From Curtobacterium sp. ZW137 (GTDB lineage: Bacteria > Actinomycetota > Actinomycetes > Actinomycetales > Microbacteriaceae): a DNA stretch of 64,000 nt. Below are positions 29,391 through 36,945 of this stretch, piece after piece. How positions within the stretch are numbered: position 1 is the first letter of the stretch; each line of letters opens with the position of its first letter. The notes below the pieces were generated by a model, which was given only the letters and a program-made list of their open reading frames with translations, was not told the DNA's origin and ran no database searches. The DNA is taken from positions 151,999 to 215,998 of the forward strand of contig NZ_RJKS01000005.1 in assembly GCF_003762905.1 (NCBI RefSeq), given 5' to 3'. Made by a program: the position numbers and the translations under genes.

Positions 29391-29831
29391 ATGATCACCA
29401 GGGAGCCCAAGGGCGGAGCGCTCGACGCGGCGGAGCTCGCGCGGCGTCTGAACCTCCTGCTCGACTTCGAGGAGTCGCAGCGCGGCGCGCCGGTGCCGTT
29501 CTCCGCGATCGAGGAGTACGTCGACGCCCGGGGCGGATCGCTCTCCCGTGCGAAGTGGACGTACATGATCTCCGGCGCCGGTCGTCGGAACCGCGACACC
29601 GAGCTCCTGCAGCTCCTCGCCGGCTTCTTCGAGGTCGACGAGCGCTTCCTGCTCGAGGACAGTGACGTCCCGGAGCGGATCAGTGCGCAGCTCGCCCTCG
29701 TGCGGTCGCTCCGGTCGGCACGCGTGAGCGGGTTCGCCGCGCGGACGTTCCCGGGGGAGCTCTCCCCGGAGGCGCTCCGCCGCATCGCCGCGGTGATCGA
29801 AGAGGAATCGCAGCGCGGGATCGTCCCGTGA
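29391..29831 (+). CDS. XRE/EspR-like transcriptional regulator
   Basis: A 146-residue protein with an N-terminal helix-turn-helix and a C-terminal helical part. The segments LARRLNLLLDF, WTYMISGAGRRNRDTELL, QLLAGFFEVDERFLLEDSD and then SLRSARVSGFAARTF / LSPEALRRIAAVIEE follow the same order as in EspR, the nucleoid-like regulator of M. tuberculosis. This is pattern recognition, not alignment. Start codon ATG at 29391 leaves a 29-bp gap after the tRNA terminator; GTG 29364 is an alternative. The stop overlaps the next gene by GTGA, so it is the first gene of a three-gene coupled unit. Confidence 0.72.
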   Translation: MITREPKGGALDAAELARRLNLLLDFEESQRGAPVPFSAIEEYVDARGGSLSRAKWTYMISGAGRRNRDTELLQLLAGFFEVDERFLLEDSDVPERISAQLALVRSLRSARVSGFAARTFPGELSPEALRRIAAVIEEESQRGIVP

Positions 29832-30304
29832 GAACGCGCGCCGGGGACTCCGCGCGGCTCGACGCGTTCTGGGAGCGTGGACGCGCCGAGGGCTGGGCGG
29901 ACGTCGACCAGGCCGTCACCGCCGCCGCCGAGATCGTCGGGAAGCCGATCGTCGTGCGCGAAGAAGCGTTCCTGGCGTCCGAGCCGGTCTGCGGGTTCGT
30001 GGCGACGCTCGAGCGGGCGCACCTCATCATGATCTCCCCGACCTCGTCCGGCACCTTCCGGTCGTTCGTGATCGGCCACGAGCTCGGCCACGTCCTGCAC
30101 GCCCACCAGGAAGCGTCGGCGCAGTCCGCGTACATCCGCGACGTCATCCCGGACCTGCCGGAGTACAAGGTCGAGCGAGCGATGGCCCGAGGGCTCTTCG
30201 AGAACGAGTTCGAGCGCGAAGCCGAGCTGTTCGCCGACCGCCTCGCACAGCTCATCCGTGGTCACCGTGACCGGCCGAGCGCCTTCCGGGGGGTCTTCGG
30301 GTGA
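29828..30304 (+). CDS. ImmA/IrrE-family metallo-endopeptidase
   Basis: A 158-residue zinc peptidase-like protein with the HELGH motif at 84-88 and a downstream glutamate in FEREAELFADRLA (about 131-143), the HExxH...ExxxxAD arrangement of ImmA/IrrE. Such proteins cleave a paired XRE repressor in phage, ICE and stress systems. The neighbouring upstream HTH protein is the natural candidate partner. GTG start overlaps the previous TGA, and its own TGA overlaps the next GTG, showing tight coupling. No signal peptide, so cytosolic. Confidence 0.82.
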   Translation: MRTRAGDSARLDAFWERGRAEGWADVDQAVTAAAEIVGKPIVVREEAFLASEPVCGFVATLERAHLIMISPTSSGTFRSFVIGHELGHVLHAHQEASAQSAYIRDVIPDLPEYKVERAMARGLFENEFEREAELFADRLAQLIRGHRDRPSAFRGVFG

Positions 30305-31233
30305 CGGCGGTGCTCGCCGTCGTCCAGGCCGTCCTGCTCGTCGCCGGGGCCGTGACGCTGTTCGTGCTGCAGCGCGGGCAGGACCGGACCCTCGCCGTCA
30401 CGTTCCTGCTCTTCTGCGCGACGATCGTCACGAACGTGGACCCGTTGTACCGCTGGCTCGACCCGCTGTTCGGCGGGTTCAACGTCGTGACGGTGATCAG
30501 CGACTGCCTGATGATCGCGGGGACCAGCACGCTGCTGTGGGGTGTGGCGAAGGCCGTCGGTGTCGCCGGCCCCTGGCTCCGGAACGCGATCATCGTCTCC
30601 TGCGCGGTCGTCGGCGTCGTGATCGTCACCGCGTTCGTGGTGCTGGACAAGCCGCCGACCACGACGACGTTCATGCTCGTGGCGGGTGACCACGCCGCCG
30701 CGGCGGTGTACTCGATCGCGCAGACGCTGTACCTCGGCGTCGCCCTCGGCGCCACCGGGGTGATCTGCATCCTCCGCGTCCGTGAAGCGCGGACCCGCAC
30801 GGACCTCGTCGGGCTGTGGGTGCTCGTCGTCGGCGGGCTGTTCGGCGTCGTCCGGATGGTCGTCGTCGTGGTGATGGACCTCGCGCACGTTGGTGGCGAC
30901 CTCGCCGTCACGCGGGCCCTGTCGACGCCGTACGACATCACGACGCCCGGCGCCGTGATCTGCGTCGCGTCCGGGATGCTCCTCCTGGTGATCGGGCACC
31001 GCGTCGCCCGCGCCCGGCGTGCGAACGCCGTCGAGTCCGCGATCCGGACGCTCGAGCCCCTGCACACGCGGCTCGGCACCGACAACGAGTACCCGGCGTC
31101 GGACGACCCCGCGACTCGCCTCAGCCGGCTCATCGTCGAGATCAACGACGGCGCTCGGAGCTCCCGCGCAGCCCTCAGCGACCGGGAGCGCGCGGTGCTC
31201 GCGCGTGCCGAAGCCGCACTGGACGTCGCGTAG
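30301..31233 (+). CDS. Seven-helix membrane protein coupled to EspR-like/ImmA genes
   Basis: A 310-residue protein with seven hydrophobic segments across residues about 2-250, then a polar cytoplasmic C-terminal tail of about 65 residues. This tail contains TRLSRLIVEINDGARSS, likely helical. The layout resembles the actinobacterial MAB_1171c-like putative transporter/sensor proteins that often follow ImmA-type peptidase and HTH genes. Function is unknown. It could be a signal input that controls the peptidase. Linked by a GTGA overlap. Confidence 0.68.
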   Translation: MTAVLAVVQAVLLVAGAVTLFVLQRGQDRTLAVTFLLFCATIVTNVDPLYRWLDPLFGGFNVVTVISDCLMIAGTSTLLWGVAKAVGVAGPWLRNAIIVSCAVVGVVIVTAFVVLDKPPTTTTFMLVAGDHAAAAVYSIAQTLYLGVALGATGVICILRVREARTRTDLVGLWVLVVGGLFGVVRMVVVVVMDLAHVGGDLAVTRALSTPYDITTPGAVICVASGMLLLVIGHRVARARRANAVESAIRTLEPLHTRLGTDNEYPASDDPATRLSRLIVEINDGARSSRAALSDRERAVLARAEAALDVA

Positions 31234-31340
31234 CACCCTCCGGCCGTGTAGGGTCTGTAGCAATTGCTACGTTTCCCTGTGGTGATCGCCGGTGGGACTC
31301 GGCCGCGTTGGGGGCGGCCGAGCACCACCGATCTCCTCGG

Positions 31341-31346
31341 TAGGCT
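31341..31346 (+). promoter_or_regulatory. -10 hexamer TAGGCT of the SCO4848-like gene
   Basis: TAGGCT, 6 nt before the GTG at 31353; leaderless geometry. Confidence 0.55.
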
Positions 31347-31352
31347 GCTGGG

Positions 31353-31565
31353 GTGTTCGTCTTCGCCGCAGTCGTCCTGTTCGTCGGTGCCCTGTTCAAC
31401 CTGATCGCCTGGCCGCGCTTCTTCCAGCGGGTCGCGAAGGACACTCGGGCCCGTGACGCCGCCGGTCGCCCGACCACGTTCTACACGGTGCACCTCGTGC
31501 TGCTGCTCGTCGCGCTGGCGATCACGGCCGCCTCGATCGTCGCGGGCATCCTGCTGCTGGTCTGA
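31353..31565 (+). CDS. Small two-helix membrane protein, SCO4848-like
   Basis: A 70-residue protein: TM1 about 2-20 (VFAAVVLFVGALFNLIAW), a basic polar loop PRFFQRVAKDTRARDAAGRP, and TM2 about 46-68. This matches the layout and the ALFNLIxWPRF phrase of SCO4848-type small membrane proteins of actinobacteria. Function unknown. Its well-placed -10 shows it is a separate transcription unit from the upstream cassette. Confidence 0.7.
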   Translation: MFVFAAVVLFVGALFNLIAWPRFFQRVAKDTRARDAAGRPTTFYTVHLVLLLVALAITAASIVAGILLLV

Positions 31566-31660
31566 GCCGACGGCGCACGCGCACGCGCACGCGCGCGCCC
31601 GCGCCCGCGCGCCCGCGCACCCGCGCCCGCGCACCCGCCCGCACCCGCACCCGTGCCCGC
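31566..31660. repeat. Alternating purine-pyrimidine low-complexity run
   Basis: GCGCAC-type hexanucleotides followed by GCGCCC and CGCACC-type units, almost entirely G and C with regularly spaced A on the plus strand. Long stretches alternate purine and pyrimidine, so Z-DNA or slippage is possible. No gene. Confidence 0.7.
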
Positions 31661-31667
31661 GCGGTCC

Positions 31668-31685
31668 GCTTCAGCCGCGCTTCAG
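31668..31685 (+). promoter_or_regulatory. Direct repeat operator of the two-component operon
   Basis: GCTTCAG-N4-GCTTCAG, an 11-bp period, ending 24 bp before the response-regulator ATG and overlapping the expected -35. GACAAT (31696-31701) is the likely -10. The same element with the same spacing to the start precedes the PepSY lipoprotein gene. Confidence 0.7.
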
Positions 31686-31708
31686 CGCCGCCCGGGACAA
31701 TACGGACC

Positions 31709-32386
31709 ATGCGTGTGCTGGTGGTCGACGACGAGGTCCGCCTCGCTGACGGCATCCGCCGTGGGCTCGAGGCCGAGGGGTGGGCGGTCGACGTCGCCCA
31801 CGACGGCATCGACGGGCTCTGGCACGCGCGCGAGTTCACCTACGACGCCGTCGTGCTCGACCTGATGATGCCCGGCATGAGCGGGTGGGCCGTCTGCGAG
31901 CAACTCCGCGCGGAGGAGAACTGGACGCCCGTCCTCATGCTCACCGCGAAGGACGGCGAGTGGGACCAGGTCGAGGCACTCGATGCCGGCGCCGACGACT
32001 ACGTCACGAAGCCGTTCTCGCATCCGGTGCTCGTGGCCCGGCTCCGGGCGCTGGTCCGGCGCGGGGCCCGTGCCCGGCCGAGCGTGCTCACGGTGGGGGA
32101 CCTGCGCCTCGACCCTGCCGCCCGGACGGCATCGCGCGGCGAGGTCCCGCTCGACCTCACGAGCCGGGAGTTCGCGGTGCTGGAGTTCCTGGTCCGTCGA
32201 GCGGGCGAGGTGTGCTCGAAGCGCCAGGTGATCGAGAACGTCTGGGACGTCGACTTCGACGGCGACCCGAACATCGTCGAGGTGTACGTCGGGCACCTGC
32301 GGCGGAAGGTCGACCGGCCGTTCGGGCGGGCGAGCATCGAGACGGTCCGGGGCGCGGGCTACCGGCTGACGGCCGACGATGCGTGA
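31709..32386 (+). CDS. OmpR-family response regulator
   Basis: A 225-residue regulator with receiver pocket DDE (7-9), phospho-acceptor Asp51 in VVLDLMMPGMSG, Thr in LMLTAKDGE and the lysine in YVTKPFSHP. The C-terminal winged helix ends VEVYVGHLRRKVDRPFG...GAGYRL. It belongs to the CseB/PrrA-like branch. The next gene is its kinase (ATG overlapping by 8 bp). It very likely binds the GCTTCAG direct repeats before itself and before the PepSY lipoprotein gene. Confidence 0.88.
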   Translation: MRVLVVDDEVRLADGIRRGLEAEGWAVDVAHDGIDGLWHAREFTYDAVVLDLMMPGMSGWAVCEQLRAEENWTPVLMLTAKDGEWDQVEALDAGADDYVTKPFSHPVLVARLRALVRRGARARPSVLTVGDLRLDPAARTASRGEVPLDLTSREFAVLEFLVRRAGEVCSKRQVIENVWDVDFDGDPNIVEVYVGHLRRKVDRPFGRASIETVRGAGYRLTADDA

Positions 32387-33737
32387 GCGCAAGAGCCGCC
32401 GGCCGCCGAACGCCGGCGGGCCGAACGCCCGCCGTCCCCGGAGCGTCCGTGCGCGCACCACCGTCGCCGCGGTCGTCCTGGTCCTCGCCGCGCTCGTGGT
32501 CGGCTCCGCCGCGTTCGTCGTCGTGCTGCGCCTGGTCCTCGTCGACGGCGTCCGGGCGAGCGCCGAGAGCGGGCTGGAGCAGGCGTCCGCCCGCGTCGAG
32601 GCCGACGGTGCCTCCGCGGTCGACGGGTACGACGAGGTCCTCGTGCAGGTCGTCGGCGAGGGCGGCCAGGTCATCGCCCACGGCGACGACGCCGACCCAC
32701 CCGCGCTCCCGACCGCCGACGAGTCGCGGTACGACCACGACGGTGAACGCTGGCTCCTCGTCGCCGACGACGTCGACCTGCCCGGTGGGTCCGAGGCGAC
32801 CGTGGTCTTCGGGGCGTCGCTCGACGCGGCGGACACCGCGACGACGGCGGTGACGACCCTGCTGGCGGTGGGCGTCCCGGTGCTCGTGACGCTGATGGGG
32901 ATCGGGACGTGGATCGTCGTCGGGCGGTCGCTCCGTCCCGTGGAGCGGATCCGCCGCGAGGTCGCGGACGTCGGCGGCGCGTCCCGTGGGGCGCGCGTCC
33001 TCGTGCCCGACACCGGGGACGAGGTCGCCCGGCTCGCCGCCACGATGAACGACATGCTCGACCGCCTGGAGCGGTCCGCGGCAGCGCAGCGGCGGTTCGT
33101 CTCGGACGCGTCGCACGAACTCCGGTCGCCGATCGCCTCGGTCCGCCAGCACGCCTCGGTCGCACGGGCGCACCCGGACCGGATGGAGATGACGGAGCTG
33201 ACCGACGTGGTCCTGGCGGAGAACGACCGACTCGCGGCCCTGGTCGACGGCCTGCTCGAGCTCTCCCGCCTCGACGAACGGGGCATCGGGGAGCGTCGGC
33301 CGGTCGACCTCGACGACATCGCGCTCGCGGAGGTCGCCCGGATCCGGTCTGCCGGCGTCGTCCGGGTGGACGGCTCGGGCATCGGCGCGGCCCGGGTGCT
33401 CGGCGACGAGCGGGTCCTCGGACGGGTGGTGCGGAACCTGGTCGACAACGCCGCACGGCATGCGTCCACGGGCATCGCCGTCGGCGTCCGCGCGGTGGGC
33501 GGCACCGCCGAGCTGGTCGTGGACGACGACGGCGCGGGGGTTCCACCCGAGGACCGGCAGCGGGTCTTCGACCGCTTCGTCCGGCTCGACGAGGCGCGCG
33601 CCCGGGACGACGGCGGTTCCGGACTCGGGCTCGCGATCGTGCGGGACGCGGTGGTGGCGCACGGTGGGACGGTGACGGTCGAGGACGCTCCGACGGGAGG
33701 CGCGCGGTTCGTCGTGCGCATCGCACTCGGTGGCTGA
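32379..33737 (+). CDS. Sensor histidine kinase
   Basis: A 452-residue membrane kinase. A basic N-terminus (about 1-25) precedes TM1 (about 28-51). An acidic extracytoplasmic sensor of about 95 residues is followed by TM2 (about 152-176) and HAMP (VGRSLRPVERIRREV). The HisKA box is SDASHELRSPIAS, His near residue 246. HATPase_c has NLVDNAARHA and DGGSGLGLAIV. Partner of the preceding response regulator. Signal unknown; the PepSY lipoprotein downstream may report on the envelope. Confidence 0.9.
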   Translation: MRERKSRRPPNAGGPNARRPRSVRARTTVAAVVLVLAALVVGSAAFVVVLRLVLVDGVRASAESGLEQASARVEADGASAVDGYDEVLVQVVGEGGQVIAHGDDADPPALPTADESRYDHDGERWLLVADDVDLPGGSEATVVFGASLDAADTATTAVTTLLAVGVPVLVTLMGIGTWIVVGRSLRPVERIRREVADVGGASRGARVLVPDTGDEVARLAATMNDMLDRLERSAAAQRRFVSDASHELRSPIASVRQHASVARAHPDRMEMTELTDVVLAENDRLAALVDGLLELSRLDERGIGERRPVDLDDIALAEVARIRSAGVVRVDGSGIGAARVLGDERVLGRVVRNLVDNAARHASTGIAVGVRAVGGTAELVVDDDGAGVPPEDRQRVFDRFVRLDEARARDDGGSGLGLAIVRDAVVAHGGTVTVEDAPTGGARFVVRIALGG

Positions 33738-33744
33738 ACAGGCG

Positions 33745-33762
33745 GCTTCAGGTCTGCTTCAG
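33745..33762 (+). promoter_or_regulatory. Direct repeat operator of the PepSY lipoprotein gene
   Basis: GCTTCAG-N4-GCTTCAG, identical to the element at 31668-31685 in period and in its 24-bp distance to the ATG. CACGCT at 33774-33779, 6 nt before the ATG, is the likely -10. Confidence 0.7.
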
Positions 33763-33785
33763 CACTCCCACGGCACGCTCGTCCC

Positions 33786-34403
33786 ATGAACCTCACCACC
33801 ACGCCCCGCCTCCGCCGGGCCACCGTCTCCGCCGCCGTCCTGTTCGCCGGGGCACTCGCCGTCACCGGCTGCGCCGGCACCGACTCGGACTCCGGTTCGA
33901 CCGCCGGGTCCCGCATCTCGTCGTCCGCCACGGCGGGCAGCGGCGGCGCGACGACGACCGCCGCCACGAACGACGCCCTCGCCGCTGCCGTCGCGACCGC
34001 TCGTGACGCCGTGGGCTCCGGCACGGTGATCTCGGTCGAGCAGGAGCAGAACGGCACCGCGTGGGAGGTCCTCGTCGTGACGGCCGACCACGCCGAGCAC
34101 GAGGTCCACACGGACGCCAGCGGGGAGGAGACCACGGGCACGCCGCGCGTGGACGACTCCGACACCGAGGACCGCGCCGAGAACCAGCGCTTCGTGGACG
34201 CGGCCGAGATCGACGTGGTCGACGCCGCCGGCCGGCTGCAGGACACCGTCGCAGGGACGGTCACGGAGCTCGGTCTCGACGACCACGCCGGCGCGGTCGT
34301 CTGGGAGGGTGACGTCCGCGACTCCTCCGGCACGAAGCACAGCATCCGCATCGACGCCGGCTCCGGGGACGTCGTGACGAACACCGTCGACACCGACGAC
34401 TGA
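33786..34403 (+). CDS. PepSY-domain lipoprotein
   Basis: A 205-residue lipoprotein with lipobox VTGC (Cys29). A Ser/Thr/Gly-rich linker and two PepSY-like repeats follow: ALAAAVATARDAVGSGTVISVEQEQNG...WEVLVVTADHAEHEVHTDASG, then LDDHAGAVVWEGDVRD...IRIDAGSGDVV. PepSY domains often inhibit peptidases or tune kinases on the outer face. The shared operator with the upstream two-component operon marks it as the main target. Confidence 0.78.
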   Translation: MNLTTTPRLRRATVSAAVLFAGALAVTGCAGTDSDSGSTAGSRISSSATAGSGGATTTAATNDALAAAVATARDAVGSGTVISVEQEQNGTAWEVLVVTADHAEHEVHTDASGEETTGTPRVDDSDTEDRAENQRFVDAAEIDVVDAAGRLQDTVAGTVTELGLDDHAGAVVWEGDVRDSSGTKHSIRIDAGSGDVVTNTVDTDD

Positions 34404-34481
34404 CCCCGCACGGCGAGCCGCCCGGTGTCGGCGGAGCGGTGTAGACCGGGGCACACCACCCGGACGGGATCGGAGCCGACG

Positions 34482-35318
34482 ATGACCGATGCAACACCGC
34501 GCAGCTACCCGCAGGGCGTCCCGAGCTGGATCGAGGCCCGCCACCCGGACCCGGACGCCGCCGCCGCGTTCTACGGCGCGCTCTTCGGCTGGGACCTCGA
34601 GGAGCGGATGCCGCCCGGAGCGCCGGGCTCCTACCGGATCGCCACGATCGACGGCCGTGACGTCGGGGCGATCACGACGAGCGAGGACCCGGCGGCCTGG
34701 ACCACGTACATCGCCGTGGACGACGCCGACCTGACTGCCGCCCGGGTCGTCGCGCTCGGCGGCAGCGCGGGGGAGCGGTGGGACGCCGGTCCCGGTGGCA
34801 GTGCGGGCCGCGGTGCGGACTGCATCGATCCCCGCGGCGCCGCGTTCTCGCTCTGGCAGGCGCGGGAGCGGCTCGGGTCGCAGCACATCAACGCCCCGGG
34901 CGGGTGGGTGTTCAGCGACCTGCGGTCCCGCGAGCCAGACGAGGCATTCGTCTTCTACGAGCAGCTGTTCGGCTGGCAGGTGTCCGGCATGGACGAGGGG
35001 CCGAGCGTGATGGTGCGGCTGCCCGGGTACGGCGACCACCTCGCGGCGACCTCGGACCCGGACATCCGGGAGCGCCAGTTCGGCGCGCCGGAGGGGTTCG
35101 CGGACGTCATCGGTGCGCTGGCTCGGATCGATGACGGGCCCGACGACTGGCACGTGTCCTTCAGCGTCGCCGACCGGGACGTCGCAGCGGACCGGGTGGT
35201 GGAACTCGGCGGCCGGCTCCTCGGGACCTGGGAGGGCTACTGGACCCGGGCCGCGGAGCTCGAAGACCCCCAGGGTGCGACGTTCCGCGTGACGCAGTTC
35301 GCCCCCGACGCCGGCTGA
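34482..35318 (+). CDS. Two-domain glyoxalase/VOC-family protein
   Basis: A 278-residue cytosolic protein made of two VOC domains. The N-terminal one has PSWIEARHPDPDAAAAFYGALFGWDLEE, the C-terminal one WVFSDLRSREPDEAFVFYEQLFGWQ. These AFY..LFGW signatures are typical of actinobacterial hydroxylase/glyoxalase-resembling VOC proteins. Metal ligands cannot be assigned with confidence. Start ATG has GGAG 6 nt upstream; the longer frame lacks homology. No known pathway partner nearby. Confidence 0.82.
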   Translation: MTDATPRSYPQGVPSWIEARHPDPDAAAAFYGALFGWDLEERMPPGAPGSYRIATIDGRDVGAITTSEDPAAWTTYIAVDDADLTAARVVALGGSAGERWDAGPGGSAGRGADCIDPRGAAFSLWQARERLGSQHINAPGGWVFSDLRSREPDEAFVFYEQLFGWQVSGMDEGPSVMVRLPGYGDHLAATSDPDIRERQFGAPEGFADVIGALARIDDGPDDWHVSFSVADRDVAADRVVELGGRLLGTWEGYWTRAAELEDPQGATFRVTQFAPDAG

Positions 35319-35329
35319 GCACGGGCCGC

Positions 35330-35905
35330 CTACGGCTGGGCGCGGAGCCCGCCGACGACGATGTCGAGCAGCCGCCCGGTCTGCTCCGGGTCCTCGGTGT
35401 CCCGGGTGGAGAGCAGCACCCCGATGAGCGCCGCCGTGACGTCGTCCGCGACCATGTCGCTCCGGAGGGTCCCGTCGAGCGCCCCCGCGTCGAGGAACCG
35501 CTGCACCGCGGCGTTCACGCGCTCCCGGGTGTGTGCCGTCTCGGCCGCTCCGCGGATCGCGCCGACCCGGACGGTCTCCGCCATGCCGCGCTTCGCCGCC
35601 ACGAACCGGGCGTACCGGTCCGCGAACGCCCGGAGCGCGCGGTCGGCCGGCGGTTCGGCGAGCAGTGCGTCGACGGTGCCGAGCACCGCGTCGAGCTCGG
35701 CGCCGTAGACCGCCGCGACGAGGTCCTCCCGCGTCGGGAAGTTCCGGTACAGCGTGCCGATGCCGACCCCCGCCGCGCGGGCGACCGCCTCGAGCGAGGC
35801 GTCCTCGCCCGCCGTGGTGAACGCGGTCCGTGCGGCGTCGACGAGCGCGGCGCGGTTCCGTGCCGCATCCGCGCGGGGGCGTCGCGTCGTGCCGGGGCTG
35901 GACAA
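35330..35905 (-). CDS. TetR-family transcriptional repressor
   Basis: A 191-residue regulator with N-terminal HTH: AALVDAARTAFTTAGEDASLEAVARAAGVGIGTLYRNFPTREDLV, read in parts over residues 19-66, which is the TetR signature. The C-terminal ligand domain has the look of the SCO-type DUF family with RGMAETVRVG. The start is a TTG preceded by GGAGGAG 8 nt upstream, an uncommon codon but well supported. The gene is divergent from an aldo/keto reductase, and two GGAGG-N2-CCTCC dyads lie between them, so it probably represses both. Confidence 0.85.
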   Translation of the reverse strand: MSSPGTTRRPRADAARNRAALVDAARTAFTTAGEDASLEAVARAAGVGIGTLYRNFPTREDLVAAVYGAELDAVLGTVDALLAEPPADRALRAFADRYARFVAAKRGMAETVRVGAIRGAAETAHTRERVNAAVQRFLDAGALDGTLRSDMVADDVTAALIGVLLSTRDTEDPEQTGRLLDIVVGGLRAQP

Positions 35906-35908
35906 AGT

Positions 35909-35920
35909 GGAGGCTCCTCC
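35909..35920. promoter_or_regulatory. TetR operator candidate 1
   Basis: GGAGGCTCCTCC, a 5-bp dyad with a 2-bp centre, overlapping the TetR ribosome binding site. Core identical in pattern to the second dyad 31 bp away. Confidence 0.6.
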
Positions 35921-35935
35921 GGTTATGCTGCAGTC

Positions 35936-35955
35936 AAGCGGAGGTTCCTCCGCTT
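35936..35955. promoter_or_regulatory. TetR operator candidate 2
   Basis: AAGCGGAGGTTCCTCCGCTT, a perfect 20-bp dyad (9-bp arms, 2-bp centre). It sits 25 bp before the aldo/keto reductase start and contains the same GGAGG-N2-CCTCC core. Centre-to-centre distance to candidate 1 is 31 bp, three helical turns. Confidence 0.72.
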
Positions 35956-35979
35956 CCCGTCACCCTACCGGAGGCACCC

Positions 35980-36945
35980 ATGCAGCAGCACACCGAGAAC
36001 ACCCGCCCGGGCGGCACGTCCCGGCTCGGCACCCGCCCGGGCGGCACGTCCCGGCTCGGCACCCACGAGGTGGCCCGGATCGGCTACGGCGCGATGGCGC
36101 TCGAGCGCTTCGCGGACGACCGGGAGGCCGGCGTCGCCCTGCTGCACCGGGCGGCCGAACTCGGCGTCGACCACGTCGACACCGCGGACTTCTACGGGCA
36201 CAGCGTGGCGAACGACCTGATCCGCCGGGCGTTCGGCAGCGGCGACGCCGTGACGGTCGTCAGCAAGGTCGGCGCGGTCCGGGTCGACGCTCCCGTCCCG
36301 CTCGCCCTCGCACAGCGACCCGCCGAGCTCCGTGCCCAGGTCCAGGCGAACCTCCGCACCCTCGGTCGCGATCGCATCGACGTGGTGAACCTCCGCCGTG
36401 CTGACCTCGGCCCGGGGCTCGTCGCCGAGGGGGAGCAGCTCGTCGACCTCGACGACCAGCTCGCCGAGATGACCGCGATGCGCGACGAGGGGCTCATCGG
36501 CGCGATCGGCGTCAGCGCGGTGTCGGCGGACGTCGTCCGGCGGGCGCTCCCGGCCGGCATCGTGTGCGTGCAGAACGCCTACTCGATGGTCGCCCGCGGA
36601 TCGGAGGAGCTGCTCGACCTCTGCGTCGCCGAGGGCATCGCCTGGGTGCCGTTCTTCCCGCTCGGCGGGGCGTTCCCGGGGCTGCCGAAGGTCGCGGACG
36701 AGCCCGCCGTGCAGCGCATCGCCGCGGAGCTCGGGGTCACGCCCGCGCAGGTCGGACTCGCCTGGCTCCTCGGCCACGCACCGGACGTCCTGCTCATCCC
36801 GGGGACGTCGAGCATCGAGCACCTCGAGGAGAACGTCGCCGTCGGGTCGATCGTGCTGGACGCCGCGCAGACGACCGCACTCGACGCCGTGTGGGCCGAG
36901 CGGCACGCGCACGCGGCAGCTGCCGAACCCGAGTGGACCGCCTAG
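35980..36945 (+). CDS. Aldo/keto reductase
   Basis: A 321-residue NADPH-dependent AKR. The barrel start is RIGYGAMALERF. The catalytic Asp and Tyr lie in DTADFYGHS and the Lys in TVVSKVGAV. The usual catalytic His position (LHRxDL in relatives) reads VVNLRRADL, so Arg stands in. That substitution is seen in the YdbC-like AKR branch. RBS GGAGG lies 6 nt upstream of the ATG. The N-terminus carries an exact tandem duplication RPGGTSRLGT. Divergent from TetR and under its operators; the substrate is likely the TetR ligand or related. Its stop overlaps that of the convergent small gene in CTAG. Confidence 0.87.
   Translation: MQQHTENTRPGGTSRLGTRPGGTSRLGTHEVARIGYGAMALERFADDREAGVALLHRAAELGVDHVDTADFYGHSVANDLIRRAFGSGDAVTVVSKVGAVRVDAPVPLALAQRPAELRAQVQANLRTLGRDRIDVVNLRRADLGPGLVAEGEQLVDLDDQLAEMTAMRDEGLIGAIGVSAVSADVVRRALPAGIVCVQNAYSMVARGSEELLDLCVAEGIAWVPFFPLGGAFPGLPKVADEPAVQRIAAELGVTPAQVGLAWLLGHAPDVLLIPGTSSIEHLEENVAVGSIVLDAAQTTALDAVWAERHAHAAAAEPEWTA
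36001..36060 (+). repeat. Exact 30-bp tandem duplication in the aldo/keto reductase N-terminus
   Basis: Positions 36001-36030 and 36031-36060 are identical, keeping the frame and doubling a 10-residue segment (RPGGTSRLGT) ahead of the catalytic barrel. A recent in-frame duplication. Confidence 0.95.
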
